DNA of 64,000 bases. It comes from Silene latifolia. Taxonomy: Eukaryota > Streptophyta > Magnoliopsida > Caryophyllales > Caryophyllaceae. Both the position numbers and the translations under genes were made by a program. Shown here piece by piece: positions 1 through 9,659 of the stretch. The stretch spans positions 151,196,058 to 151,260,057 of the forward strand of contig NC_133537.1 in the NCBI RefSeq assembly GCF_048544455.1, in the 5' to 3' direction. Below the pieces are notes generated by a model. The model searched no databases, was not told the DNA's origin, and worked only from the letters and a program-made list of their open reading frames with translations. Every line of letters starts with the position of its first letter. Positions within the stretch are counted from its first letter, which is position 1.

Positions 1-387
1 ATCTTCGTAAAATATAAGTGTCCTTTCAATGGAACGGAGATACTCTTGGCGATCACTCAAGAACATCAATATTCCAATTCAAAGACATAAAAATACATTT
101 TTACACCAACAAATGATAAAACTAATTATCAGACGTCTCCAATAACAAGCTTTAACACTAATTGACGTTAAAACCAGTGAAAAACATTAAAATATTTTCA
201 AAACCTTTAGTTCAAATTTTTTTTTTTTTTTTTTTTTTTATAATAAGGGTAATAACTTCATTAGCTATAGATAAGCTCACGGTCATTGATCCAAGAACGC
301 AACAATTATTAAATGACAATCAACAAACAGGTTAGTACCTAACAAAGAGCAAACACAAAGAGACTACAACACAAACAGGTTAGTACC
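1..387 (-). mobile_element. Tekay-like retrotransposon fragment, 3' noncoding end
   Basis: Positions 1 to about 265 align by eye with 59755-59995, the noncoding stretch between the chromodomain stop and the 3' LTR of the Tekay element at the right end of the window. Shared landmarks are the 'gacgtctccaataac' block and the 'atactcttg' block. Orientation is the same, so its 3' LTR should lie left of base 1. A T tract fills about 212-235. The last 120 bases are unassigned. There is no coding sequence, and the fragment stops abruptly at 387/388 where Tat1 sequence begins. Assignment is by similarity inside the window only. Confidence 0.6.
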
Positions 388-388
388 T
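323..388. repeat. 18-bp direct repeat at a retrotransposon junction
   Basis: The 18-mer acaaacaggttagtacct occurs at 323-340 and again at 371-388, 48 bp apart, ending exactly where similarity to the second Tat1 copy (9640 onward) begins. It may be a scar of the rearrangement that joined the Tekay-like fragment to Tat1, or a small local duplication. Confidence 0.7.
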
Positions 389-1972
389 CACAGTCACTGA
401 ACGTGATAGGTGGTATGTTACCAGGTTTGCAAGGTGACTTAGTTTGAGGAGTCCTGGCTATTTTCTTTGCTGCTGAACTGGTCGGGCCACAAATCTCGGA
501 TCCGCCATTTATGAATTTTACTTCATAGAGTGGAGGTGGTGGAGGGAGATTGCGTTCCTTGTTTTGCTCTTGATTGAGTTTGTCAGGATCTTCATTCTTG
601 CCTATGGCTTTGATCATATCTTTGAGGTATCCTGCCTTTAACAGGTAGGCCACTTCTTTCCTGGGAGTAAAGCAATCCTCCGTTGTGTGCCCTATATCCA
701 TATGAAATTCACACCACTTGGTATGGTCCTTCCTTGGATTCGGGTTGTCTGACTTTCTGGGCCACCTGACCACTGGTGGTCCCATATTATCCAGTCGCTA
801 GATCAAGCCTCCAATGTCAACATAGAAGTTATGTTCAGAGATAGGTGGACGAACTTCAACCTTACCTTGCTGTTCTTACGATAGGTTAACTTCTGACTGA
901 TCAGGCATGGTATATGGGCCACTCTTGTAGTTATTGCCCCTGCTGGTGCTTCTTCTGTTCGGCTTATCATAGTTTTTTGCATTGTAGGGTCCTCCAACCG
1001 TGTAACTCTTGTCTTCCTCTGGCCTGATATAGGCGAGCGTCTTTGCCTGAACGTCTTCGAAAGAATGAAAGGGATACTTGGTCAGTTCACCATAGAGATC
1101 ACTGTTGGGTAGTAATCCCTGCCTGAATGCTTCCACTGCTGTTCCAACATCACACATGGGAATTGATACCTTCTCCTTGTTGAATCTAGCAAGGAAGACT
1201 TTGAGGATCTCATCTGATTTCTGGGTAATCCTATACAGGTCACTGAAACACTTCTCTAACTCCTTGCTACTTGCAAACTGCTGGTTGAATATGTAGATCA
1301 GGTCAGCAAACGATCTGATACTTCCATTTGGCAGGTAAATATACAACTGCAGTGCAGGATCGGTCAGGGTTGTTCCAAATCCTTTGCACATGCAAACCTG
1401 CCTAAATTCTCTTGGAATAGATGCAGCCAACATTTTTTGCTTGTAGAAGGCTACATAGTTTTGTGGATCTGAGGTCCCATCATAAGTTCTCATGGATGGA
1501 ATCACAAATTTCTTGGGAAGATCTACTTTAGCTATCTCATCTATAAAAGGTGAGTTAGCATAGCTTTATGGGGCAACCTCCTCCATGCTGGCAGGAACTC
1601 CAAGTATTTTCTCATATTTTTCATTAAGCTTCTTGATTTCCTGGACTATTGCCATCATGACAGCTGCTCCTGTTTCGTCAGCTTTATCATCTTTAGGGGT
1701 ATCGTCGTCAACATTGACCACGTTTTTGGTACCCCTTGGACTCCCATAACTTGAGAAATCAAAGTATTTGATAATCGATGAAAATGGGGTTCCTTGTTGA
1801 ATTTTGGAGCCTGCTCTATTAGATTTTTCTAATTTATTTTTAAGGCCGATTCAGACTCTTTCAATTGCAAGATTTCAGCCTCTAACTAAGCCATTTTCTC
1901 TTTCAGGCTCTCCATTTCTGCTACTTTTTGTAGTGCAACAGTCAATTGTTCTTCCACGGTTGGTTGAGACAT
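388..1972 (-). pseudogene. gag: Tat1 gag, copy 1
   Basis: Capsid/nucleocapsid precursor of a Tat-lineage retrotransposon. The likely start ATG is the complement of 1970-1972. The N-terminal part (to about 1560) has an in-frame TAG near residue 27 and a frameshift in an A-rich run. The best-preserved part is 876-1505 (209 codons), a gag domain with a YDGTSDP motif near its start. After a frame break, 388-785 encodes the lineage's zinc-knuckle-like CEFHMDIGHTTEDC and a glycine/proline linker. The last codons of that frame (left of 388) are Tekay-fragment sequence, not gag. Copy 2 (9660-11224) shares the N-terminal stop, so the gene was already dead before duplication. Confidence 0.85.
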
Positions 1973-2040
1973 TTTGCTAGTTTCTTTGTTTTTTGGATTT
2001 TTTTGTGAAAAAGAAAAAAGATATTAATGAGCTAGATACT

Positions 2041-2056
2041 CCACGGTGGGCGCCAA
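2041..2056 (-). other. Tat1 primer-binding site, copy 1
   Basis: The minus strand immediately after the LTR end reads TTGGCGCCCACCGTGG, the kind of tRNA-complementary site found downstream of 5' LTRs in Tat elements. It marks this LTR as the 5' one. The primer tRNA was not determined. Confidence 0.75.
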
Positions 2057-2057
2057 T

Positions 2058-2837
2058 TGTTTTGGGTAGATTCTGCGCAAGGCTGAATCAGGTCAGGGTA
2101 GATTTTATTGCAGAGTTAAGTAGCTCTATTATCTTGACTAAGACTGTAGGGCAGGATAAAATGTATGTAAAGTAAAGCAAGTAAATTAAATAATTTAGAC
2201 AATAGATTTTGTACGTGGAAAACCCTTTAATTGGGAAAAAAACCACGGGCACCAAGCCAGGTGAGATTTCACTATGTATTTGGAGAATAATAATGTAATA
2301 AGCACAATATAGTGTTTTCTGCCTAAGTATTATAATCGTGTTGCTAATAATCTGTTGGAATGTGTCTTGAAATGATCTTTGATGCACCTTATATAGTGAT
2401 ATTCATATGGCTACATAATTTTCGCTATTGATGGCATGATATTCCTCCTTAATGACGTCATTAATTTCTCTTTGATTACTCTTTATTACCCAGATAAATG
2501 CTCGGTCTTTATGATAAAATCTTCTCCTTAATTACTCCATAATTGGTGTAATAATGAATAATTATTCTCCATATTTATCCTTGACTTGGTCAAATAATAT
2601 CTTCTTATTTGACTGTTGCTCTCTCCTGCTTGGTGCCAGCCTTGAGCTGCCCTGACATTCTTGTCTTGATCGTCAGGCCAGGGTAGAAGTGTATCCTGAA
2701 CATAGTTCGGAAATATCAGGCCTAACAGTAACCATCAGCTCCCCATTTCCTTTAATCCAAGCACCAATTCACGAGCCTTATTCCCCTCCTAGCCCGATTA
2801 ATCCTCTGGGCCCAATATGCAGAATTTGGCCCAAACA
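2058..2837 (-). repeat. Tat1 5' LTR, copy 1 (780 bp)
   Basis: On the minus strand it begins TGTTTGGGCC and ends ACCCAAAACA, so the termini are near-perfect inverted repeats with TG...CA ends. It carries a TATA-like CTATATAAGG (complement of 2387-2396) and the 'gtggaaaaccc...gggaaaaaaaccacggg' block seen in Tat LTRs. Its PBS side faces gag and its outer side abuts Copia B LTR sequence. Confidence 0.8.
2387..2396 (-). promoter_or_regulatory. TATA box of Tat1 LTR, copy 1
   Basis: CTATATAAGG on the minus strand, about 330 bp before the LTR end. This box and its flanks are deleted from copy 2. Confidence 0.6.
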
Positions 2838-3417
2838 TTTCCCAAGAAAGAGTTCTCCTGAGAGACTTAAGATTCTAGAGAGTTCTTGAGATAATGAATA
2901 TCCACTTAAATATTATTTCATAACACTCCCCCTTAGATGTCCATTATTGGAGAAATGCGCATTTGATGTTGCCTCATTAAAAACCTTGCTTGGAAAACCC
3001 AGTGGGAAAAAATAATAGCTAAGGGAAAAAGAGTGCAACGCATATTTACTCCCCCTGATCGAAACATCGCTTGACGTCCTTGAAATGATGTAACCAAGTT
3101 TATTAATTAGCTTCTCAAATGTCTTGCTTGTAAGTGCCTTGATAAAAAAATGTCCTTGATGAATTATGCTTTAAGTTGAGGTTGTATTGTCTTCATGTAA
3201 AAAATGGTTAATGACTTATTTCTTTGAAATAGATCGCATGATACATTTCGGACCAGCTTCGTGGATTGTCAGTAACTCTGCATCTGCAAAACCAACTAAC
3301 TCTGTTTAGCATTTAATAAAAGAATATAAACCCATATTATACGTACATTGAAAATATCGAGGTAAATGCGTAACTCTATTACAATGGCTCTGAGTAGGAC
3401 AAGAACTATATCCTTGA
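2838..3417 (-). pseudogene. pol: Copia B 3' end: RT/RNase H remnant, PPT and partial 3' LTR, copy 1
   Basis: On the minus strand, translation of about 3417-3190 in shifting frames gives a degraded end of copia reverse transcriptase and RNase H, including the words SSCPTQ, ELVGFADAE and IHEAGPKCIMRS. The middle of RNase H appears deleted. Downstream are a 3' noncoding stretch and a purine tract (complement of 2926-2935, TAAGGGGGAG), followed by the LTR start TGTTATGAAATA (2925 leftward). The LTR is interrupted at 2838 by Tat1. The matching 5' LTR piece is at 38282-38495. Confidence 0.75.
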
Positions 3418-3752
3418 TGTGACTCATATTTGAGCACATTTAGTTCCCGAATTAACCTCGTTCCCATGCTTTCTAATATATATTAGGGTCATTTCTTATC
3501 TTTTGTTTCCCATTTTGCATATTCTTTAAGGTTTTGTGTCCTTGGTAGGAGAGGATTGCTAACCTTGTATTTATGGAGCGAAATGGAGCTAAATGGATTG
3601 CATCTAATGACCAAGCATCGAACAGGAGACCGATACTAGAGGCCTATGCAAATAAATAGAGTGAAATTTGCAATGATGAAAAGATCCTTGCATCCCCAAC
3701 ATAATTCTCGCGGATTTTTAAGGAGCCAAACAAGAGAACAACTCTGTCCAAC

Positions 3753-3866
3753 GATCCGAGCAGCCCGAGCTCAGGACGAACGGATCAGAACAACGATCCG
3801 AGCGTCCCAGAGCTGGATCCGAGCGTACCACAGGCATGATCCGAGCGTCTCCTGGACGATCCGAGC
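3753..3866 (+). promoter_or_regulatory. Phased GATCCGAGC array in Athila A U3, copy 1
   Basis: The word GATCCGAGC starts at 3753, 3795, 3816, 3838 and 3858, giving spacings of 42, 21, 22 and 20 bp. The surrounding LTR is AT-rich. It lies about 170 bp upstream of the TATA box. Function is unknown; the position fits an enhancer-like block. Confidence 0.65.
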
Positions 3867-4036
3867 GGATCTTCTTACAGGACAGCCCGTGCTTCAGGTG
3901 AGGACGAGCGGATCCTAGTGGGAGTTGCAAGCATGATTCGCGCATGTCCCTCGGGATTGCATTTCCTCAAGCTTCTCTTAGGGTCTTAATAGTCATTTAA
4001 GCCCTTAGTAACCCTAATCCTTGTACTTAATTCTAG

Positions 4037-4044
4037 TATAAATA
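4037..4044 (+). promoter_or_regulatory. TATA box of Athila A LTR, copy 1
   Basis: TATAAATA in the context ctagTATAAATAcccc, conserved in all three Athila A LTRs (also 13193-13200 and 33732-33739). Confidence 0.7.
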
Positions 4045-4919
4045 CCCCATTATACTACCTAGATTATCATCAATTCTTAATCAAGTTTTAATCAAGCTTT
4101 AATCTCATTTTAATCAACTCTTAATCCTCTCTTAATTTAGTTGTAATACATTTCTCAATATTAATCACATCTTAATCTTTCCTTAATTTCTCAATTGTTC
4201 TTAGTTTTATTTGGGTAATTGAAAGATCATTTGGGTTGATTTGGAGGATTGACAACCTTCCATCAATCATCAAGTACTTCTATTATTCTTTGCTTTATTA
4301 TTTTGGATCATCTCCATAGGTATAATCCTTTTTTACCCTTGTTTAATTATTGTTAATCACATCATTTATTCATCATGTTTTGCTTTGTTAGTATGATTGA
4401 TAACTTTATTAGCATGCTAAACTTGATCATGAGTGAGTAGTTCTTTAGCTAGGGTTAATGGGGAATTAGGGGAAACAAACATGGGAATTGATCTATGCTT
4501 AATCTAATATGTTTTCATAATTAATTTGCTTGCTTGTTGTGATTTTAACCTATGCACATGTTATGTTTGATGAAATGTAAGCCTATGAATTATTGCGTTT
4601 TTTTACCCATCTCCTATCTTTTCAATGAGGCTTGTAAGACATAAACCAACTCGAGCCTCATTAGACCATGCATAAGAGTTGAATAGGGGGAGACTAAGTC
4701 GACCTTTACTTGCTTTACTTAATCTTGTTGATTAGTTTAGACCACATCTCATCTCAACCCAATTTATGACACCATAAGACATAGTTTTTTGCAATTGAAA
4801 TCAATCCCCGTCCCTTGGGATCCGACCTTTACTTACCTCTTTGCTAAGAGTAGTTTGTGAAGTTATAAATATTGTTTTGGTTGGTAGCTTTTGACGACGA
4901 GTTATAGCCACACAAAAAA

Positions 4920-4937
4920 TGGCGCCGTTACCGGGGA
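4920..4937 (+). other. Athila A primer-binding site, copy 1
   Basis: TGGCGCCGTTACCGGGGA lies five bases after the LTR end. It closely resembles the tRNA-Asp-type site typical of Athila elements, and is a main reason for that lineage call. Confidence 0.8.
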
Positions 4938-5053
4938 CGGTGTTCAATTGATTTGATTTTCATTAATTGTTTTTAGTTGTGTCTTTCTTTACCTTGAGGG
5001 AGAGCACTTCCTCAAGGTACTTCTCACCATTTTCTCTTAGTGTACTTTGCAAG

Positions 5054-5458
5054 ATGGATCTTATAGATTATTGTGTAGAGGATCATGTGAGCACTACTCT
5101 CATCAAAGACCCTTTGCAAGCATTGGAAGGCTTAGAAGCAAGTGAGGCCAAAAACAAGCTTTGGGCATTAGAAGTAGATCTCTTTGAAGCCGCTCTAGCT
5201 TACAAAGAGCTCACCTATGAGCAATCCATATTGATAAATAACATTCTCAAGGAAGCATCACAACCCACTAAATAAGAACAAGAAACTAGAGATCATACCA
5301 TGCAAGTCAAGGAGCAAGACGAATTTGTCGAGGAATTTGACTACATTGGGTATGAGGAGTTCGAAGAACAAGTTGAATATTCCATGAGGATAGAATGTTT
5401 AATGGAGGTGGGAGATGTCCCTAGTGAACCTTGAATGGTAGAAAGTAAGGTACAAACT
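5054..5458 (+). pseudogene. Athila A leader/linker ORF, copy 1
   Basis: Starts at the ATG at 5054 (MDLIDYCVEDH...), with an upstream in-frame ATG at 4967. It reads 74 codons to a TAA at 5273, then continues in frame as an acidic, Glu/Asp-rich stretch to a second stop near 5432 and on to the pol reading frame. I find no capsid domain, zinc knuckle or protease motif. In related elements a similar acidic segment precedes reverse transcriptase, so this looks like the remnant between a deleted gag-protease and RT. Copy 2 has the intact counterpart (14067-14456). Confidence 0.6.
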
Positions 5459-7428
5459 CCGACTCTAAAACCCCTTCCCTCAAATTTGAAGTATGCTTAC
5501 CTTGATGAGTCTAAAACCAAACCCATGATTGTTAATAAAAAAACTTGATGATAACCAATTGGAAAGTTTGCTTGATGTGTTAAAAGAACCTGAAAAAGCT
5601 ATAGGCTATAATCTAGATGAACTTAAGGGAATAAGCCCCAATTTTTTCACGCATAGAATTCATCTACAAGAAGACCATAGGCCTACCATCCAAGGACAAA
5701 GGAGACTAAACCCCCACATGCAAGAAGTTATAAAAACAGAGGTTATGAAATTACTTGATGCGGGAATCATTTATCCTATATCGGATTCTTTGTGGATTAG
5801 CCCCGTTCCCGTGGTATCTAAGAAAGGAGGTACCACGGTGGTAACAAATGATAAGAACGAGCTAATACCTACAAGGAAGATCACCGGTTGGCGTATGTGT
5901 ATCGATTATCGTAAATTGAATTCCGCAACAAGAAAGGATCATTTCCCCCCTACCATTCATTGACCAAATGCTTGAGAGGCTTGCCTCTAACAAATTCTTC
6001 TGCTACCTTGATGGGTACTCGGGATTCTTCCAAATCCCGATACACCCGGATGACCAACACAAGATTAATTTCACATGTCCCTACGGTACTCTTGCATATG
6101 GGAGAATGCCTTTCGGGCTATGTAATGCCCCCGCCACTTTCCAAAGATGCATGATGAGTGTCTTTTCCGACTATTTAGAAACCATAATAGAGGTTTTTAT
6201 GGATGATTTTAGCGTTTATGGAAAAGACTTTGATTATTGTTTGCATAAACTTTCTCTTGTATTGCAAAAGTGTGAAGATGTTAGTCTTGTCTTGAATTGG
6301 GAAAAGTGTCATTTTATGGTCAATGAAGGTATTTTCTTGGGCCATTTAATCTCGGAAAAGGGCATCGAAGTTGACAAGGCCAAAGTTAAGGGAATGTTAG
6401 AGGGGTGAGGAGCTTTCTCGGTCATGCGGGTTCTATCGTCGTTTTATAAAAGATTTTTCCAAAATCGCGAAACCCCTTACTCAACTTTTGCTTAAGGATG
6501 CCCAATTCCAATTCACTAATGAGTGTGTTGAAGCTTTTGATAGAATCAAATAGGCACTAATCTCGGCACCAATCATCCAACCACCAAATTGGAAACTACC
6601 ATTTGAGATCATGTGCGATGCAAGTAAATACGCCGTTGGAGCGGTTCTTGGCCAACGGGTAGGAAAGGCTTTGCATGCTATCTATTACATAAGCAAGACT
6701 CTTGATGCCGCCCAAGTAAACTATGACACCACGGAGAAGGAACTTCTTGCCATTGTCTATGCATTAGACAAATTCCATTCCTATTTTCTTGGATCAAAAG
6801 TGATTGTTTTCTCGGACCACCGTGCTCTTAGACATCTCTTGATAAAGAAAGAAGCAAACTCAAGATTGTTGAGGTGGATTTTGCTACTCCAAAAATTTGA
6901 TTTGAAGATAAGGGATAAGAAGGGAGTCGAGAATGTGGTAGCGGATCACGTGTCAAGAATTCGATTCCATGATGATGAGGGAGAGACACCAATCAATGAC
7001 TCTTTCCCCGATGATATTTTGATGGCCATCCATTCACAACTCGAGAAACACACAACACCATGGTTTGCTGACTATGCTAATTACATTATAGGAGGAGTTC
7101 TTCCCCCAAATTTGAACTACAATCAAAGAAAGAGATTCTTGTTTGAAGTGAAGAGATACATTTGGGACGATCCAAATCTTTACAAGGAATTTAGTGATGG
7201 ACTTTACCGAAGATGCATACCCCAATGGGAAGTTCAAGGTGTTTTAGAGGGATGTCATTCATCACCATATGGAGGACATCATGGAGCACGAAGAACAATT
7301 GCTAAAGTCCTTCAATCGGGCTTCTTTTGGCCTACCATGTTTGAAGATGCTAGAGAATTTATTCTCCATTGTGATCCTTGCCAAAGAACCGGAAACATTT
7401 CTTGGAGAAATGAGATGCCACAACGAGG
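5459..7428 (+). pseudogene. pol: Athila A pol: RT, RNase H and integrase zinc finger, copy 1
   Basis: RT begins around the LPSNLKYAYL motif, continues through WRMCIDYRKLN to 5963 and, after a frameshift, carries FMDDF (near 6200) in the frame 5968-6408. RNase H follows with [10 protein letters not shown] and [14 protein letters not shown] (about 6611-6960). The integrase zinc finger has the His pair near 7260-7275 and CDPCQ at 7374. Lesions: a frameshift near 5950 shared with copy 2, a 28-bp deletion near 6390 and a TAG at 6551-6553. It is cut at about 7428 before the integrase catalytic core. Confidence 0.88.
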
Positions 7429-7430
7429 TC
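7427..7430. other. Breakpoint joining Athila A copy 1 to Tat1 copy 2
   Basis: Left of here the sequence follows Athila A integrase (matches up to 28946). Right of here it is the minus-strand Tat1 RNase H. Neither element continues across. This is the expected junction of a direct tandem duplication; no insertion signature is present. Confidence 0.8.
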
Positions 7431-8240
7431 TAGAAATACCTTGAGTCCTGCTATGAGGGCTTCATACTTAGCCTCATTATTTGTAGCTTTGAACTCACAA
7501 CTCACACCCTAGGCTAATGGTGTCCCCTTGTGGCAATTTTAGCACTAATCCTAAGCATGTACCTCTTACAATTGATGCCCCGGCTATGAACAGGGTCCAC
7601 TGCTGGTCTGAGGTTTTATTTTCTAACTGGTTAACTTCCTTGGTCAGCTCTGATTCTAAGTTAGGGCTGAAATCAGCCACAAAGTCTGCTAAGGCTTGTG
7701 ACTTGATTGTTGTCCTGGGTTCAAAAGTAACATCATAAGTGCTGAGCTGGACTGACCATTTGGACATCTTGCCTGATAGTTCAGGCTTCTGCAGGATAGA
7801 TTTTATGGGTAGGTTGGTCCTGGCTATTATGGGGCGACTTTCAAAGTAAGGACGCAACTTAGCACATGACATGATCAAAGCTAAAACATACTTTTTAGGT
7901 AAACCATACCTCATTTCAGCATCTAGTAGACTTTTACTTACATAATAGACAGGATGTTGCTGACCTTCCAGTTCCTTTACCAAGACTGCACTTACCGCGG
8001 TGTTAGTAACGGGGAGATATACTTACAGGGGCTCTCCTTTTTCTGGTTTGGCCAGTAAATGTGGAGAAGAAAGATACGGTTTTAGATACTAAAAGGCTTC
8101 CTCATGTTCAGGAGTCCATTAGAATTGTTTATTTTTTCTAAGCAGGTTGTAAAATGTTTTACACCTTTCAGATGACCTGGATATGAACCTGTTCAGGGCA
8201 GCCACCTTGCCTGTCAATTTTTGAATGTCCTTGACAGACT
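7429..8240 (-). pseudogene. pol: Tat1 RNase H and archaeal-type RNase H (pol, C-terminal part)
   Basis: The frame 7495-7983 encodes the classical RNase H end (HPVYYVSKSLLDAEMRY, then LRPYFESRPI) and the connection to the second RNase H (QQWTLFIAGAS). The second domain continues in another frame to 7435 with NNEAKYEALIAGL, then is cut. Upstream, 7990-8240 holds the RT-RNase H connection with several in-frame stops. RNase H removes the RNA strand of the cDNA hybrid; here it is non-functional because of truncation and stops. Confidence 0.85.
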
Positions 8241-9122
8241 TTGGTGACTATATTTCCAGTATAGCTTTGATTTGTTCAGGGCTGGCTTCTATGCCTCTTT
8301 TTGTCACCATATAGCCAAAGAATTTCCTGCAGAAACTCCAAAGTGGCATTTTGTAGGGTTGAGTTTCATGTTGTACTTTTCTTGGATTTCAAATGGTACT
8401 TCCAGGTGCTTCACATGGTCTTGTGCATTATTGGACTTCACCGCCATGTCATCAATATAGACCTCCATGATGTCCCCAATCAGTTCCTTGAACATCATGT
8501 TGACCAGGCGCTGGTATGTTGTCGCTGCATTCTTTAGGCCGAATGGCATGGTAGTGTAGCAATATATGCCTTGGTCAGTAATGAATGTTGTACTCTCCTG
8601 GTCAGCAGGGTACATCTTTATCTGGTTAAATCCGCTCGAAGCATCCATGAATGTGAGTATATCATGCCCTGCCGTTGCATCTACCATGGCGTCAATATAT
8701 GGAATGGGGAATGGATCTTTAGGGCGGGCTTTGTTCAGGTCAGTGTAATCTACACAAACTCTCCATTTGTCATTCTTTTTCTGCACAACCACTACGTTTG
8801 CCAGCCACTTAGGGTACATCACTTCCCTGATCATGCCCATATCAAGGAGTTTGTCTACTTCTTCATTGATAATGGCATTTCATTTCGGTGCAAACTTCCG
8901 TCTTTTCTGTTGTACAGGCTTGAAATATGTGTCAATATTGAGTTTATGGGTAATAATATCAGCACTAATTCCAGTCATATCAAAATGAGACCACCAAAAA
9001 TAGGAAGATTTATTCTTAAGAAAGTTTACTAATTCGGGCCTGACTGAATCAGGGGCGTCAGAGCCAACTAGAACATACCTGTCAGGATACTCAGGGTTGA
9101 GGATTACCTGATATGTTTCCAT
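8241..9122 (-). pseudogene. pol: Tat1 reverse transcriptase
   Basis: The frame 8880-9122 carries the pre-RT linker (FWWSHFDMTGIS, then KPVQQKRRKF). After a stop, 8304-8840 carries the RT palm and fingers: WRVCVDYTDLNKA, FMDASSGFNQI, TTMPFGLKNA and the catalytic VYIDDM box (complement of about 8450-8465). A frameshift near 8325 moves the C-terminal end into another frame. The polymerase would copy element RNA into cDNA; the catalytic aspartates are visible but the frame is broken. Confidence 0.88.
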
Positions 9123-9260
9123 CCTAGGTGGTGCTACATATGTGCTCTCGACAAGGTACAGTAATTGTTATGCAAAGGACTTACCTGCCTTGGATGGTTT
9201 TATGGCCTCGGTATAGCATTCCTGGGCTGACTTATGCTCACCTTTGATGGTTGCTACTCC

Positions 9261-9659
9261 CTAGGCATTAGGTATCTTTATACATTGATGATAAGTAGAA
9301 GGGATAGCCTTGACATTGTGGATCCAGGGCCTGCCCAGAATGACATTATAGGAGGATAGACAGTCTAGAACTCCAAATCTTTCATAAGATGCAACACCTT
9401 CAGCACAGGTAGAGAGATAGATCTCTCCTAATGTATTCTTTGTCTCACCGCTAAACCCCACCAAGACACTAGACTTCTTGGTGATTTGATATTCGTTGAT
9501 CTTCATGGCTTTGAGTACGTCAATCATGATCAGGTTTATTGAGCAGCCTCTGTCTACCAAGATTCTCCTTACATTGACAGTTCCTATTTGCATGGAAATC
9601 ACCAGGCCATCATGATGTAGGTCAGAAATGCCCACTAGATCACAGTCACTGAACGTGAT
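9261..9659 (-). pseudogene. pol: Tat1 aspartic protease
   Basis: C-terminal half of the open frame 9261-9953. It has a retropepsin-like core with VRRILVDRGCS where the family has D-[ST/D]-G, and the C-terminal signature YNVILGRPWIH. The residue after the catalytic Asp is Arg, which would be expected to disable the enzyme. It is followed at once by a TAG and a degraded linker to RT. Confidence 0.8.

Larger units (their letters stand above)
388..2837 (-). mobile_element. Tat1, Ty3/gypsy Tat-lineage element, copy 1 (truncated)
   Basis: Reading on the minus strand the order is LTR (2837 to 2058), PBS, then gag. Only the gag end survives, since the element is cut at 388 inside the gag-protease junction. 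The right end lies directly against Copia B LTR sequence at 2838, consistent with insertion into that LTR. If so, the 5-bp target duplication would be TTTCC (2838-2842), with its partner left of the window. Confidence 0.85.
3418..4914 (+). repeat. Athila A 5' LTR, copy 1 (1497 bp)
   Basis: Begins TGTGACTCATATTTGAGC and ends AGCCACACA just before the PBS. Contains a 21-bp-phased GATCCGAGC array (3753-3866) and a TATA box at 4037. Compared with the 3' LTR at 33112 it lacks a 198-bp segment (equivalent to 34398-34595). Confidence 0.9.
388..7428. repeat. Large direct duplication, copy 1
   Basis: This block (Tat1 gag, Tat1 5' LTR, Copia B 3' end, Athila A 5' LTR and pol to the integrase zinc finger) is repeated in the same order and orientation at 9640-28946. 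The offset is 9252 bases over 388-2300, 9156 over about 2690-4780 and 9100 over about 4850-5345; the steps reflect deletions in copy 2. Copies differ by scattered substitutions, roughly 1-3% by eye. Both contain the same element-to-element junctions, so the segment was duplicated after the insertions rather than assembled twice. Confidence 0.9.
3418..7428 (+). mobile_element. Athila A, Ty3/gypsy Athila-like element, copy 1 (3' truncated)
   Basis: It contains a 5' LTR, a PBS, a short leader ORF and pol through the integrase zinc finger, and ends at about 7428 where Tat1 copy 2 begins. The full-length relative is at 12574-34811. Gag and protease are missing in both copies. It sits inside Copia B pol; no clean target duplication is visible. 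Confidence 0.88.

Noticed and set aside
2738-2753. Purine-rich tract on the minus strand (AAAGGAAATGGGGAGC) followed by TGATGG, like a PPT plus LTR start inside the Tat1 LTR.
   Set aside because: It would imply internal sequence on both sides of the LTR. The alternative boundary at 2837 has matching terminal inverted repeats (TGTTTGGG / CCAAAACA) and directly meets Copia B LTR sequence, which is simpler.
3646-3945. Open frames on both strands across the Athila A LTR (repeated near 12817-13101 and 33442-33657).
   Set aside because: They arise from the G+C-rich word array, which lacks stops; they lie in U3 upstream of the TATA box and have no protein similarity I can recognise.
8272-9032. Several plus-strand open frames of 60-150 codons.
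   Set aside because: All are antisense to Tat1 RT, which carries recognisable motifs on the minus strand.
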